Part shown: positions 17,998 through 26,941 of the stretch, piece by piece
How positions within the stretch are numbered: the first letter of the stretch is position 1
How the letters are laid out: each line of letters begins with the position of its first letter
Origin: Arenibacter sp041392165
Lineage (GTDB): Bacteria; Bacteroidota; Bacteroidia; Flavobacteriales; Flavobacteriaceae
Length of the DNA stretch: 64,000 bases
Direction: 5' to 3'
Assembly: GCA_041392165.1 (NCBI GenBank)
Contig: JAWKMN010000012.1
Coordinates: 1 to 64,000 of the forward strand
Program-made: the position numbers and the translations under genes
Notes under the pieces: generated by a model
The model's database searches: none
What the model was told of the DNA's origin: nothing
The model's input: only the letters and a program-made list of their open reading frames with translations

Positions 17998-18005
17998 CAA
18001 AGGTA
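17998..18005 (-). promoter_or_regulatory. -7 box for NDH-2
   Basis: Minus-strand TACCTTTG matches TAnnTTTG and lies 17 bases upstream of the NDH-2 ATG, implying a short leader. No good -33 element was found. Confidence 0.4.
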
Positions 18006-18208
18006 GTGGCAAATAATGGGAATCCTCTTCAACTGGTTTAAGAAGAGTTTTTTGTTGATGATGATGATCGGCAAGTAGAAATTTACTCGATAATCGAGAA
18101 TTATATGCTCCGGCGCTTGCGTCGAAATTCAAAATAAGGTTCCTATCAATGTTTAGTGGACTTCCTCTTAGGTAGTTTACTCCATATGATGTGGGGCAAC
18201 GGGTACCA

Positions 18209-19669
18209 TTATCCTAAAATCATTCCGGCAATAGTGGCCGAAAGTAAAGAGGCGATAGACCCCCCTAAAACAGCTTTCATTCCAAATTCCGATAAGGTTT
18301 TCCTTTGCCCGGGGGCCAAGGAGCCAATGCCCCCTATCTGAATGCCTATAGAGGCAAAATTGGCAAATCCACATAACATATAGGTAGCCATGATCACCGA
18401 TTTGTTAAATGTAAAATGGGTGCTGCCGGCAATATTTTTTAATTCTGCCAATTGAATATATCCTATAAACTCACTGGCGGCCAATTTAATGCCCAAAAGT
18501 TGTCCCATAAGCATTATATCTACAGAATCCACTCCTATCAACCACATAAGGGGGGCAAAAATAGTTCCTAGAATGGCCTCCAGGGAAAAATTAGAATAGG
18601 GCGAGTTTAGGGCGATCCATGAATTTAAATCCGTAATATCGCCCGTCCAATCTAAAATGCCGTTTATCATGGCGATAAAGGCAACAAATACCAATAGCAT
18701 GGCACCAACGTTTACGGCCAATTTTAGGCCTTCGGTAGTTCCGTTGGAAATGGAATCGAGAATATTGGAACCAATTTTTTCATTGGAAACATGTACATCC
18801 ATATTAATGGCTTCCGTTTGGGGATATAGGATTTTGGAGACAACAATGGCTCCAGGAGCTGCCATGACCGATGCGGCCAGGAGGTGTTTAGCAAACTGTA
18901 GCCTGAGGACGGGGTCGTCTCCCCCCAAAAAACCAATATAGGCGGCCAAAACGGCCCCGGCAACGGTTGCCATGCCCCCTATCATAACCAAAAGCATTTC
19001 CGATCGGGTCATTTTTTCCAGATAGGCCTTTATTAGAAGGGGCGCCTCGGTCTGCCCTAAAAAGATATTCCCGGTAACACTTAAACTTTCGGCACCGGAA
19101 ATCCCCAGGGACTTGGTCAGTAACCATGCCAATGCCCGGACTATTTTTTGGATGATACCCAAATAGAAAAGGACCGATGTCAATGCCGAAAAGAAGATAA
19201 TGGTAGGAAGGACCTGAAATGCAAAAATAAATCCGAAGGTGTCCATGTCCACCACGAGGCCTTCAAACAGGAATTTACTCCCAGCCTTTGTAAAATCCAG
19301 AATACTTACAAAAATTTTCCCTCCAAATTCAAAGACTTTAGAAACAAAACTAAGGTCGAACCTATATCCGAAGGCATTAAAACCTATTTTTTCGCCAATT
19401 AGGATGCAAATCGCCAAGAGTAGTTGGATGAAAAGTCCGATTCCGGCAGTTTTCCAGTTAATGGCTTTTTTGTTGTTGCTAAAGAGATAGGCAATAAAAA
19501 TCAATGATGCCATTCCAAGAATACCCCTCCAAAGACTTTGAAAGGATGCCCCTTGATTGGGGATGATCTCCCGGGAATTTTGTAGTAGGTTTGGGTGGCT
19601 TATTTCTTGGGCCAGGGATGGAAATGCTATTAAGCCCACAATAAATAAAACCCAAAGCTTATTTCTCAT
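18209..19669 (-). CDS. concentrative nucleoside transporter (CNT/NupC family)
   Basis: A cation-coupled nucleoside importer of the inner membrane, 486 residues. It begins with a signal-like segment, then about ten helices. Family signatures include SVTGNIFLGQTEAPLLIKAYLEKMTRSEM, with the EAPLL substrate motif, and later EFIGYIQLAEL, TYMLCGFANFASIGIQIGG and GSLAPGQRK. An N-terminal extension of about 60 residues before the first core helix is common in Bacteroidota members. It lies 24 bases upstream of no other transporter gene and just downstream of the bifunctional nuclease gene on the same strand. Confidence 0.93.
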   Translation of the reverse strand: MRNKLWVLFIVGLIAFPSLAQEISHPNLLQNSREIIPNQGASFQSLWRGILGMASLIFIAYLFSNNKKAINWKTAGIGLFIQLLLAICILIGEKIGFNAFGYRFDLSFVSKVFEFGGKIFVSILDFTKAGSKFLFEGLVVDMDTFGFIFAFQVLPTIIFFSALTSVLFYLGIIQKIVRALAWLLTKSLGISGAESLSVTGNIFLGQTEAPLLIKAYLEKMTRSEMLLVMIGGMATVAGAVLAAYIGFLGGDDPVLRLQFAKHLLAASVMAAPGAIVVSKILYPQTEAINMDVHVSNEKIGSNILDSISNGTTEGLKLAVNVGAMLLVFVAFIAMINGILDWTGDITDLNSWIALNSPYSNFSLEAILGTIFAPLMWLIGVDSVDIMLMGQLLGIKLAASEFIGYIQLAELKNIAGSTHFTFNKSVIMATYMLCGFANFASIGIQIGGIGSLAPGQRKTLSEFGMKAVLGGSIASLLSATIAGMILG

Positions 19670-19693
19670 CCAGAAGCATTATTTATTCTTAAA

Positions 19694-20326
19694 CTATTTG
19701 CGTTTAGAGATTTCATCCCTGAGTTTTGCTGCCTTTTCATAATCTTCGCTGGCAACTGCCTTGTCCAACTCGGCATATAGCTCTTCCGTACTTAATTCTT
19801 TATACCCTTCGGAAGCAGCACTTGGGTTTATTTCTACCGTTTCCCCTTCCTGTAGAATTTCATCGACCATAATGCTGTCGTCAGCATCTTCCTTGTCTTT
19901 TTCTTTTGAAGAAAATTTAAGGAATATACCTGCCTTGTCCAAGATGGTCTTGTAGGTGAAAATAGGTGCATTGAACCTTAGGGCCAGGGCTATGGCATCG
20001 CTTGTTCTGGCATCTATGATCTCCTCTATTTTGTCGCGTTCGCAAATAATACTGGAATAGAAAACGCCATCGACCAATTTGTGGATGATGACCTGTTTGA
20101 TTACGATATCAAAGCGATCGGCAAAATTTTTAAACAGATCGTGTGTCAGGGGCCTGGGAGGTTTAATTTCCTTCTCTAGCGCTATAGCTATGGATTGGGC
20201 TTCAAAGGCACCAATAACGATAGGTAGTTTACGGTCACCATCAACTTCATTCAATATAAGGGCATATGCACCATTTTGCGTTTGGCTATAGGATATCCCT
20301 TTTATTTTTAATCTAACTAAACTCAT
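19694..20326 (-). CDS. bifunctional nuclease (DUF151) with C-terminal UVR motif
   Basis: A 210-residue cytoplasmic protein. Residues 1-130 are the DUF151/bifunctional nuclease domain: LILNEVDGDRKLPIVIGAFE, then AQSIAIALE, and DARTSDAIALALRFNAPIF. A linker rich in acidic residues follows. The end, ELYAELDKAVASEDYEKAAK, is a UvrB/UvrC-type interaction helix pair. The UVR motif suggests binding to a UvrA/UvrC-like or McsA-like partner, but this is inference. Both etf genes lie upstream behind a terminator, so it is probably transcribed separately, possibly with the nucleoside transporter downstream. Confidence 0.9.
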   Translation of the reverse strand: MSLVRLKIKGISYSQTQNGAYALILNEVDGDRKLPIVIGAFEAQSIAIALEKEIKPPRPLTHDLFKNFADRFDIVIKQVIIHKLVDGVFYSSIICERDKIEEIIDARTSDAIALALRFNAPIFTYKTILDKAGIFLKFSSKEKDKEDADDSIMVDEILQEGETVEINPSAASEGYKELSTEELYAELDKAVASEDYEKAAKLRDEISKRK

Positions 20327-20341
20327 AGAAATTTATCAACT

Positions 20342-20390
20342 AAAAAAGGCTGTTCAAAATACAGAGCGGGCCAAGTATGTTTGAGCAGCC
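20342..20390 (-). terminator. intrinsic terminator after etfA
   Basis: Read leftwards, GGCTGCTCAAA and TTTGAACAGCC form an 11-base stem (one G-T wobble) around a loop of about 21 bases, followed by a run of six T. It lies right after the etfA stop codon. Confidence 0.75.
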
Positions 20391-20416
20391 CTTTAAGGGG
20401 CACAATTTAACAAAAA

Positions 20417-21385
20417 TTAAGCGTTTTGAGCCTTAAATTCCTTTAATTTTTCGATTAGCTTGGGAACAACTTCAAAAGCATCGCCGACCACACCATAATC
20501 GGCAGCCTTAAAAAATGGGGCTTCAGGGTCCGTATTGATGACCACTTTCACCTTGGAAGAGCTAACCCCTGCCAAATGCTGGATTGCCCCGGAGATACCT
20601 ATGGCAATGTAGAGATTGCTGGCCACCGGTTTTCCCGTTTGTCCAACATGTTCTCCATGAGGCCTCCATCCTAGATCGGAGACCGGCTTGGAACAAGCGG
20701 TGGCCGCTCCCAATACTTCTGCCAATTCTTCTATCATACCCCAGTTTTCAGGTCCTTTCAGTCCACGACCTCCGGATACCACAATATCGGCATCGGCAAT
20801 AGTAGCTTTCCCCACTACCTTGTCTACCTCTATGGATTTGGTAGTGAAGGAATCGCCCCCAAGACCCGGTTCAAAATTCTCCACCTCGGCGGTAGTTTTA
20901 TTTTCCACACTTCCGAAAGCGTTATTGGAAACAGCGATAATTTTAATTTCAGAACTGATTTCGGTAACGGCAAAACCCTTATTGCTAAAGACCGTTCTTT
21001 TTACTTTGAACGGACTTGTGCTTTCCGGGGCCGATACCACATTGGGAACATAGCCTGCCTTTAATTGCGCGCTTAAGATGGGGGCTAAGAATTTAGTGTC
21101 CGCACTGGAACCAAGAATAATGATCTTGGCGTTTTCTTTTTCTGCTGCTTGGCCAATTACATGGGCAAAGGCTTTTGCATTGAAGGTTTTTAATTGGTCA
21201 TTGGAAACGTTCAATACTTTGGAAATTCCATAGTCGCCCAAACTTTCGGCCTTATCGGCATTAATGGAAATGGCCGTAGCCTTGATTCCCATTTGTTTTG
21301 CTACCTCATAGGCATAGGAGGCAACCTCTTGGGCATTCTTTTTAAATTTTCCGTTTTCGGATTCTGTATATACTAAAACTGACAT
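20417..21385 (-). CDS. etfA: electron transfer flavoprotein subunit alpha
   Basis: The FAD-carrying subunit of ETF, which takes electrons from acyl-CoA dehydrogenases toward the quinone pool. In the 322 residues the N-terminal half is the ETF alpha/beta fold (SVLVYTESENGKFKKNA). The C-terminal half has the FAD site: VVSGGRGLKGPENWG, then SDLGWRPHGEHVGQTGK, then IAIGISGAIQHLAG and INTDPEAPFFKAADYGVVGD. It lies 125 bases downstream of etfB. Confidence 0.96.
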   Translation of the reverse strand: MSVLVYTESENGKFKKNAQEVASYAYEVAKQMGIKATAISINADKAESLGDYGISKVLNVSNDQLKTFNAKAFAHVIGQAAEKENAKIIILGSSADTKFLAPILSAQLKAGYVPNVVSAPESTSPFKVKRTVFSNKGFAVTEISSEIKIIAVSNNAFGSVENKTTAEVENFEPGLGGDSFTTKSIEVDKVVGKATIADADIVVSGGRGLKGPENWGMIEELAEVLGAATACSKPVSDLGWRPHGEHVGQTGKPVASNLYIAIGISGAIQHLAGVSSSKVKVVINTDPEAPFFKAADYGVVGDAFEVVPKLIEKLKEFKAQNA

Positions 21386-21510
21386 AGGGTTATCGTTTTT
21401 TAATAAGTACCCTTTTCCATAGATATTATGGTAATTGGGCTATAAATCATTTTTTTGACTGATATGGGCATTGCTGATCCGGATTTTTTTCCTTCGGCAG
21501 AAGATTTTTA

Positions 21511-22257
21511 TTAGATTACCTTCGCTTCATTGTGCAACAAATGGATCAATTCGCCAATATTATCGGCATCCACTAAGGTCACCTTTCCTTTTGGGGCGGG
21601 TTTTTCAAATTTAACATCAGTCGTGACATTCTTGGATGCAGTAGGTTCAACCACGTTTAATTTTTTTTGGCGTGCCATCATAATTCCTCTCATATTTGGA
21701 ATCCTTAGATCGCTTTCGGCTACAAGGCCTTTTTGTCCCCCAATTACCAGTGGTAGGGTGGTCGCTATCTTTTCCTTACCGCCATCGATCTCTCTGGTAG
21801 CGGTGGCATTGTTGCCCTCAATCTCCAAACCTATACAGGTGTTGACGAAGTTCATGTTCAACAAAGTGGCTAAAATACCGGGGACCATACCTCCATTGTA
21901 GTCAATGGATTCCCTTCCGGCAATTACCAGGTCGTAATCCCCGTTCCTGATAACTTCCGCCAACTGCTCTGCCACAAAAAAACCATCCAAAGGGACTGCG
22001 TTTACACGTATTGCCTCATCCGCACCAATGGCAAGCGCTTTTCTAATGGTCGGTTCGGTGCTGGCCTCACCTACGGTAGCTACATGTACGGTGGCTCCTT
22101 GCTTTTCTTTGAACCACATGGCGCGCGTGAGACCAAATTCATCATTCGGATTAATGACAAATTGAACCCCATTGGTGTCAAATTTGGTGTCATTGTCCGT
22201 GAAGTTTATTTTTGAAGTAGTGTCCGGGACATTACTTAGGCATACTAAAATTTTCAT
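21511..22257 (-). CDS. etfB: electron transfer flavoprotein subunit beta
   Basis: The AMP-binding partner of EtfA. The 248 residues begin MKILVCLSNVPDTTSKINF and contain the beta-subunit marks VINPNDEFGLTRA, LVIAGRESIDYNGGMVPG and TREIDGGKEKIATTLP. Both subunits are full length, so a functional ETF is expected. The gene is divergent from pdhB across a 326-base gap that holds a long perfect palindrome. Confidence 0.96.
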   Translation of the reverse strand: MKILVCLSNVPDTTSKINFTDNDTKFDTNGVQFVINPNDEFGLTRAMWFKEKQGATVHVATVGEASTEPTIRKALAIGADEAIRVNAVPLDGFFVAEQLAEVIRNGDYDLVIAGRESIDYNGGMVPGILATLLNMNFVNTCIGLEIEGNNATATREIDGGKEKIATTLPLVIGGQKGLVAESDLRIPNMRGIMMARQKKLNVVEPTASKNVTTDVKFEKPAPKGKVTLVDADNIGELIHLLHNEAKVI

Positions 22258-22458
22258 TTGTCTATATTTATTGACTGCCTGTTCGGCAGAGAGGTTTTTT
22301 AGCGGTCTGGTCTGCCCGACTTCTTCATTCAGGCGGGTGTAATATCCAAGTAATCATTTTCGTTGGGTTTGAAAATTTCGTTAATGGATATTTCATAAGT
22401 TAATATTTTTTGTTGGCCGTTGATGAAGAAATGGGGGCTAATATACTAATAATTTTTT

Positions 22459-22486
22459 AAAAATACTATGCATGCATAGTATTTTT
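22459..22486. repeat. 28-base perfect palindrome, candidate operator
   Basis: The half site is AAAAATACTATGCA followed directly by its exact reverse complement, with no spacer. The core ACTATGCATGCATAGT is flanked by A and T runs. It lies between divergent etfB and pdhB, about 48 bases upstream of the pdhB -7 box. The rest of this 326-base gap (22258-22583) shows only AT-rich promoter sequence. The symmetry suggests a homodimeric regulator (for example MarR or TetR type), but it could also be an RNA hairpin. Confidence 0.6.
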
Positions 22487-22533
22487 TGAGGTATTTTTAA
22501 TTGTTTACTTCCTAATCTTGATATATTATTTCC

Positions 22534-22541
22534 TACTTTTG
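22534..22541 (+). promoter_or_regulatory. -7 box for pdhB
   Basis: TACTTTTG matches TAnnTTTG and lies 42 bases before the pdhB ATG. No TTG sits at the ideal spacing, so the assignment rests on the box and location. Confidence 0.45.
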
Positions 22542-22583
22542 CTAGCACTTTTAGCATTTTAACATAAAGATTCCATTTTAAAG

Positions 22584-23564
22584 ATGAAAACACTACAGTT
22601 TAGGGAGGCTATACAGGAAGCAATGTCCGAGGAAATGAGGAGGGACGGGTCCGTTTATTTAATGGGTGAGGAAGTTGCGGAATACAACGGTGCGTATAAG
22701 GCTTCCAAAGGAATGTTGGACGAGTTTGGCCCGGAAAGGGTATTGGATACCCCTATATCAGAGCTTGGTTTTGCCGGTATTGGAGTGGGTTCGGCTATGG
22801 TTGGCAATAGGCCTATTATAGAGTTTATGACCTTTAATTTTGCTTTGGTAGGGATAGATCAAATTATCAATAATGCGGCAAAGATCAGGCAAATGTCCGG
22901 AGGTCAGTTTAATTGCCCCATTGTTTTTCGCGGTCCAACAGCTTCTGCCGGTCAATTGGCGGCGACCCATTCACAGGCTTTTGAAAGTTGGTACGCCAAC
23001 TGTCCCGGGCTAAAGGTGGTGGTTCCTTCCAACCCGAAAGATGCCAAGGGTCTTTTAAAATCGTCCATACGCGATAATGATCCGGTTATATTTATGGAAT
23101 CGGAACAAATGTACGGTGATAAAGGGGAGGTGCCCGAAGGGGATTATACCATTCCCTTGGGTGTTGCCGATATAAGGAGGGAAGGTACGGATGTTACCAT
23201 TGTTTCCTTTGGCAAGATAATTAAGGAAGCGGATAGGGCGGCCGAAGAATTGGCCAAGGAAAATATAAGTGTAGAAATACTTGACCTACGTACGGTGAAA
23301 CCCTTGGATTACGAGGCGGTTTTAAAATCCGTAAAGAAAACCAATAGATTGGTTATTTTGGAGGAGGCTTGGCCCTTTGGAAATGTGGCTACCGAGATTA
23401 CCTACCATGTGCAGTCCAACGCTTTCGATTATCTGGATGCTCCTATCGTAAAGATCAATACAGCGGATACCCCGGCACCTTATTCCCCGGTATTATTGGC
23501 AGAATGGTTGCCTAATTACGAGGATGTTGTAAAGGCGGTCAAGAAAGTATTGTATAAATTATAA
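22584..23564 (+). CDS. pdhB: pyruvate dehydrogenase E1 component subunit beta
   Basis: Beta chain of the thiamine-diphosphate E1 that oxidises pyruvate for acetyl-CoA formation. The 326 residues contain TLQFREAIQEAMSEEMRRD, LMGEEVAEYNGAYKASKGM, RVLDTPISELGFAGIGVGSA and the potassium/interface region GPTASAGQLAATHSQAFESW. The C-terminal half has EILDLRTVKPLDYEAVLKSV and EEAWPFGNVATEI. The VAEYNGAYKASKG loop favours pyruvate dehydrogenase over branched-chain E1. The alpha subunit is not adjacent. Confidence 0.92.
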   Translation: MKTLQFREAIQEAMSEEMRRDGSVYLMGEEVAEYNGAYKASKGMLDEFGPERVLDTPISELGFAGIGVGSAMVGNRPIIEFMTFNFALVGIDQIINNAAKIRQMSGGQFNCPIVFRGPTASAGQLAATHSQAFESWYANCPGLKVVVPSNPKDAKGLLKSSIRDNDPVIFMESEQMYGDKGEVPEGDYTIPLGVADIRREGTDVTIVSFGKIIKEADRAAEELAKENISVEILDLRTVKPLDYEAVLKSVKKTNRLVILEEAWPFGNVATEITYHVQSNAFDYLDAPIVKINTADTPAPYSPVLLAEWLPNYEDVVKAVKKVLYKL

Positions 23565-23688
23565 TATATATCTTAAAATGATGTTATGGCTTCGTTGACT
23601 CTTGGTTGGCGGAGCCTTTTATTATAAGTTTAATTATAGGGGCAAGTACGGGCTATTGGTTGTGTCTATACGTTGGGTTCCTTGCTGT

Positions 23689-23708
23689 AAGGCGAAGGTG
23701 CCTTTTTA
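23689..23708 (+). terminator. weak intrinsic terminator after pdhB
   Basis: AAGGC, a six-base loop, GCCTT and then TTTATT make a short hairpin with a T tail. It lies 125 bases after the pdhB stop and just before the DUF5686 gene. The stem is only five pairs. Confidence 0.35.
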
Positions 23709-23732
23709 TTAGAGGTCTTTATAAACAAGAAA

Positions 23733-26228
23733 ATGACAAGAATCCTTTTAATCTTATTTTTGTTTATCGTTCAGTACACTGTTGGCCAGACCAAGGTAGG
23801 GGGCATTGTATTGGATGGGGCCGGGGAACCCATTTCTTTTGCCAATGTGCTGTTCAAGGATTCTTCTGAAGGTACCATAACCAATGACAATGGTAGGTTT
23901 TATATGGAATCCGAGAATACCTATGCTACCTTATTGGTGTCCTTTATAGGTTATGAAACCAAGGAAATAAGTCTTACGGCCAAGGTTACTTATGATATGA
24001 ATATTGTACTGGAAGAGTCCAGCGAACAATTGGATGAGGTGGTGGTTTATTTTGGCAAGACCGATAAAAAAAATAATCCGGCCATAGATATACTTAAAAA
24101 AATATGGGCCAAAAAGCGTAAGAACGGAGTCCATATGTTCAAACAATATCAGTTTGACAAGTATGAGAAGGTAGAATTTGATCTAAATACGATAGACAGT
24201 GCTCTTATGAAAAGTAGGGTGTTTAGGGGGCTGGAATTTGTTTTTAACGATTTGGATACTTCACGTATAACAGGAAAGACCTATTTGCCCATTTTTTTGA
24301 ATGAAACTTTTTCCAAGGTCTATGGCAATAATGAGAAGGCTTTGGTAAAGGAAGATGTTTTGGGAAGCAAGAATTCTGGCTTTAGCAACAATCAGGCTAT
24401 AATTGCCTTTATTGCCGACCTTTATTCCGATTACGATATTTACGATAATTATTTAAAATTTTTCGACAAGAGTTTTACCAGTCCATTGTCCCGTACAGGC
24501 GTGGATACCTATAATTACATCTTGGCAGATAGTGCCTTTATAGATAATAAATGGTGCTATAATATTATTTACTATCCCAGACGCAAGAACGAACTTACGT
24601 TTAAAGGGGATTTTTGGGTAAATGATACCACCTATGCGGTGAAGAATATAAATTTGGCCGTCACCAAAAGTGCCAATATCAATTGGGTCAAGGAAATTTA
24701 TATTGAACAAGAGTTCGATGTGGTCAACGATTCCGTTTTTCTTTTGACCCGGGATTATATGTTGTCCGATTTTAGTTTTAATAAAAAGGAAAAATCAAGA
24801 GGGGTATATGGTAAAAGGACTACGGTCTATGGCGATTATATTTTTGATGAGCCCAAACCCAATGAATTTTATAGGGCCAAGACCGATCCGTATGACCCTT
24901 TGGTCCTGAACAAGGATGATGACTTCTGGGAAACCAATAGGCTGGAGTCCTTAAATGCCGATGAACAAGGTATTTATAAATTATTGGATACCCTAAAGAC
25001 GGTACCCAAATTTAAAAGTTACTATAACCTGGTGAGCATATTGGGATCCGGGTATGTGGAAATAGATAAATGGAATTTGGACCTGGGGGATGTGTACAGT
25101 ATTTTTGGTTATAATGAAGCGGAAGGGGTCCGTCTTAGGGCTGGGGCACGGACTTATTTTGGGCAAAACGACCCTTGGCGATTGCAGGCTTATCTGGCCT
25201 ATGGTTTTGGGGATGACAAATTTAAATATGGAATTTCCGGGAAATGGTTGGTGGACAAGAAATCCAGATTTATTATTTCCGGCGGTAAAAGAAGGGATAT
25301 AGAACAATTGGGGATCAGCTTAACGGCCACTACGGATGTCTTGGGAAGAAGTATTGCGTCTTCTTCGGTGCTGACCGTTGGTTCCAATGACCGACTTACC
25401 AATATAGATCTTAGTACCTTTAATCTGGAGTTGGAGCCGGTGACCAATTTTCGGGTAAGGGTAGGTGGGTCCTATAGAACGCTCAGTTCCGCCTTGCCCC
25501 AAGCTTTTGGTCTGGATTATATAGATCCTACCTCGCCCACCGGGGTATCTTCGGAAATCGATCAATTTGACCTTTCCACCGTTCTAATATACACGCCAGG
25601 GAAGAAAACGATAGGGAGCGGGGTGGAAAGACGGGATGTGAACGATAATTACAGTACTTTATTTTTGTCCTATACCAATGGCATCAAAAATTTTTTGGAT
25701 AGCGATTTCGATTATAAAAAGCTTCAGTTCAGCTATACCCAGCCTTGGCAGGTAGGTGGTTTGGGAAGGTTGTTAAGTACAGTGGAGATGGGAAAGACTT
25801 ATGGGGAGGTCCCCTTGGGACTGCTAAATGCCGTTCCCGGAAATCAAACATTTTTCTCCGTGTACAATACTTTTTCAAATCTGGATTTTTATGAATTTGT
25901 TACTGATACCTATGTTTCGGCACATTTGGAACATAATTTTAATGGAAGGCTTTTTTCCAGGATTCCCTTTATGAGAAAATGGAACCTAAGGGAAATAATT
26001 GGTTTAAGAGGTGTCTGGGGGGAACTTTCGGATGAAAACAGGGCTTTGAGCTCCCCTGCGAATATTCCTTTAATGGCCCCTAGAGATAAGGTTTACTGGG
26101 AGTATTCGGTAGGAGTAGGGAATATCTTTAAGATTTTGAGGATAGATTTTAACTTTAGGGGGAATTATTTGGAAAATCCGGGGGCAAGATCCTTTGGGAT
26201 AACCGGGTCTTTCGGATTTCTTTTCTGA
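23733..26228 (+). CDS. DUF5686 outer-membrane barrel with carboxypeptidase-like regulatory domain
   Basis: An 831-residue outer-membrane protein. A signal peptide (TRILLILFLFIVQYTVGQ) leads into a CarboxypepD_reg-like beta-sandwich (KVGGIVLDGAGEPISFANVL, then GTITNDNGRFYM) and a linker ending QLDEVVVYF. The long DUF5686 region follows, with LKKIWAKKRKNG, GKTYLPIFLNETFS and a predicted C-terminal beta-barrel ending in an aromatic residue (GSFGFLF). DUF5686 proteins are widespread in Bacteroidota and lack an assigned substrate. It stands alone between pdhB and ppa. Confidence 0.88.
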   Translation: MTRILLILFLFIVQYTVGQTKVGGIVLDGAGEPISFANVLFKDSSEGTITNDNGRFYMESENTYATLLVSFIGYETKEISLTAKVTYDMNIVLEESSEQLDEVVVYFGKTDKKNNPAIDILKKIWAKKRKNGVHMFKQYQFDKYEKVEFDLNTIDSALMKSRVFRGLEFVFNDLDTSRITGKTYLPIFLNETFSKVYGNNEKALVKEDVLGSKNSGFSNNQAIIAFIADLYSDYDIYDNYLKFFDKSFTSPLSRTGVDTYNYILADSAFIDNKWCYNIIYYPRRKNELTFKGDFWVNDTTYAVKNINLAVTKSANINWVKEIYIEQEFDVVNDSVFLLTRDYMLSDFSFNKKEKSRGVYGKRTTVYGDYIFDEPKPNEFYRAKTDPYDPLVLNKDDDFWETNRLESLNADEQGIYKLLDTLKTVPKFKSYYNLVSILGSGYVEIDKWNLDLGDVYSIFGYNEAEGVRLRAGARTYFGQNDPWRLQAYLAYGFGDDKFKYGISGKWLVDKKSRFIISGGKRRDIEQLGISLTATTDVLGRSIASSSVLTVGSNDRLTNIDLSTFNLELEPVTNFRVRVGGSYRTLSSALPQAFGLDYIDPTSPTGVSSEIDQFDLSTVLIYTPGKKTIGSGVERRDVNDNYSTLFLSYTNGIKNFLDSDFDYKKLQFSYTQPWQVGGLGRLLSTVEMGKTYGEVPLGLLNAVPGNQTFFSVYNTFSNLDFYEFVTDTYVSAHLEHNFNGRLFSRIPFMRKWNLREIIGLRGVWGELSDENRALSSPANIPLMAPRDKVYWEYSVGVGNIFKILRIDFNFRGNYLENPGARSFGITGSFGFLF

Positions 26229-26296
26229 TATAATTTTTGGCAGTGACCTGATATTAATTTGTTATTTTAGGAAATTATAAGATTAAATATAACTAT

Positions 26297-26827
26297 ATGA
26301 GCAGTGAAGAAATTACGTCGTTCGATGTATTGATTGAAATACCCAAGGGGAGTAGAAACAAATATGAATACGATTTTGCACTAAAGAAGATAAGGTACGA
26401 TAGGATGATCTTTTCTTCCATGATGTATCCGGCCGACTATGGGTTTATACCGGAAACGTTGGCCTTGGACGGTGATCCGTTGGATGTCCTTGTTTTGGTG
26501 ACCGAAGCAACATTTCCGGGTTGCGTAATGGAGGTAAAACCTATAGGGGTATTTCATATGGCCGATGAAAAAGGCCCCGATGAAAAGGTCATTTGCGTGC
26601 CCGTATCCGATCCCATCTGGAACCGGATCAATGATCTGGGCGAATTAAATCCCCATTTAATAAAGGAAATAGAACATTTCTTTAAAGTATATAAGGATCT
26701 TGAAAAGAAAAAGGTAGATGTTGGCGGATGGGGAGAGCAGCAGGAAGCCAAAGAAATTGTGGCAAAATGCATACAAAGGTTTAAGGATAGCGACGTTCCA
26801 AAACAGGATGTAAGCATAAAGTATTAA
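26297..26827 (+). CDS. ppa: inorganic diphosphatase (soluble, family I)
   Basis: Hydrolyses pyrophosphate in the cytoplasm. The 176 residues have the family signature DGDPLDVLVLV with the metal-binding aspartates. MYPADYGFIPETLALDG precedes it, and EIPKGSRNKYEYD lies at the N-terminus. Its neighbour downstream is the membrane pyrophosphatase, so the locus pairs the two ways of spending pyrophosphate. A terminator and a new promoter separate them. With hppA interrupted, this enzyme may carry the whole load. Confidence 0.96.
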   Translation: MSSEEITSFDVLIEIPKGSRNKYEYDFALKKIRYDRMIFSSMMYPADYGFIPETLALDGDPLDVLVLVTEATFPGCVMEVKPIGVFHMADEKGPDEKVICVPVSDPIWNRINDLGELNPHLIKEIEHFFKVYKDLEKKKVDVGGWGEQQEAKEIVAKCIQRFKDSDVPKQDVSIKY

Positions 26828-26852
26828 TCCTTAATTTTTTAAAAAGTTAAAA

Positions 26853-26885
26853 AGCAGTATTGCGGAAGTAATATTGCTTTTTTTA
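26853..26885 (+). terminator. intrinsic terminator after ppa
   Basis: AGCAGTATT and AATATTGCT form a nine-pair stem with one G-T wobble and an eight-base loop, followed by seven T. It lies 26 bases after the ppa stop. Confidence 0.7.
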
Positions 26886-26901
26886 TTCTACCATATTTTA
26901 C

Positions 26902-26909
26902 TACTTTTG
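26902..26909 (+). promoter_or_regulatory. -7 box for hppA
   Basis: TACTTTTG matches TAnnTTTG and lies 32 bases before the hppA ATG, after the ppa terminator. The best TTG upstream is at 25 bases, wider than ideal. Confidence 0.45.
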
Positions 26910-26941
26910 CCCCTCAAAATATTTAACAAATAATCAAACAA

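Noticed and set aside
16710..18074. Longer start for NDH-2 at 18074
   Set aside because: A TACCTTTG promoter box lies at 17998-18005, inside that extension, and the FAD loop follows directly after ATG 17981.
23606..23869. 87-codon frame between pdhB and the DUF5686 gene
   Set aside because: It runs into the DUF5686 gene in another frame, crosses a terminator-like hairpin, and shows no family signature.
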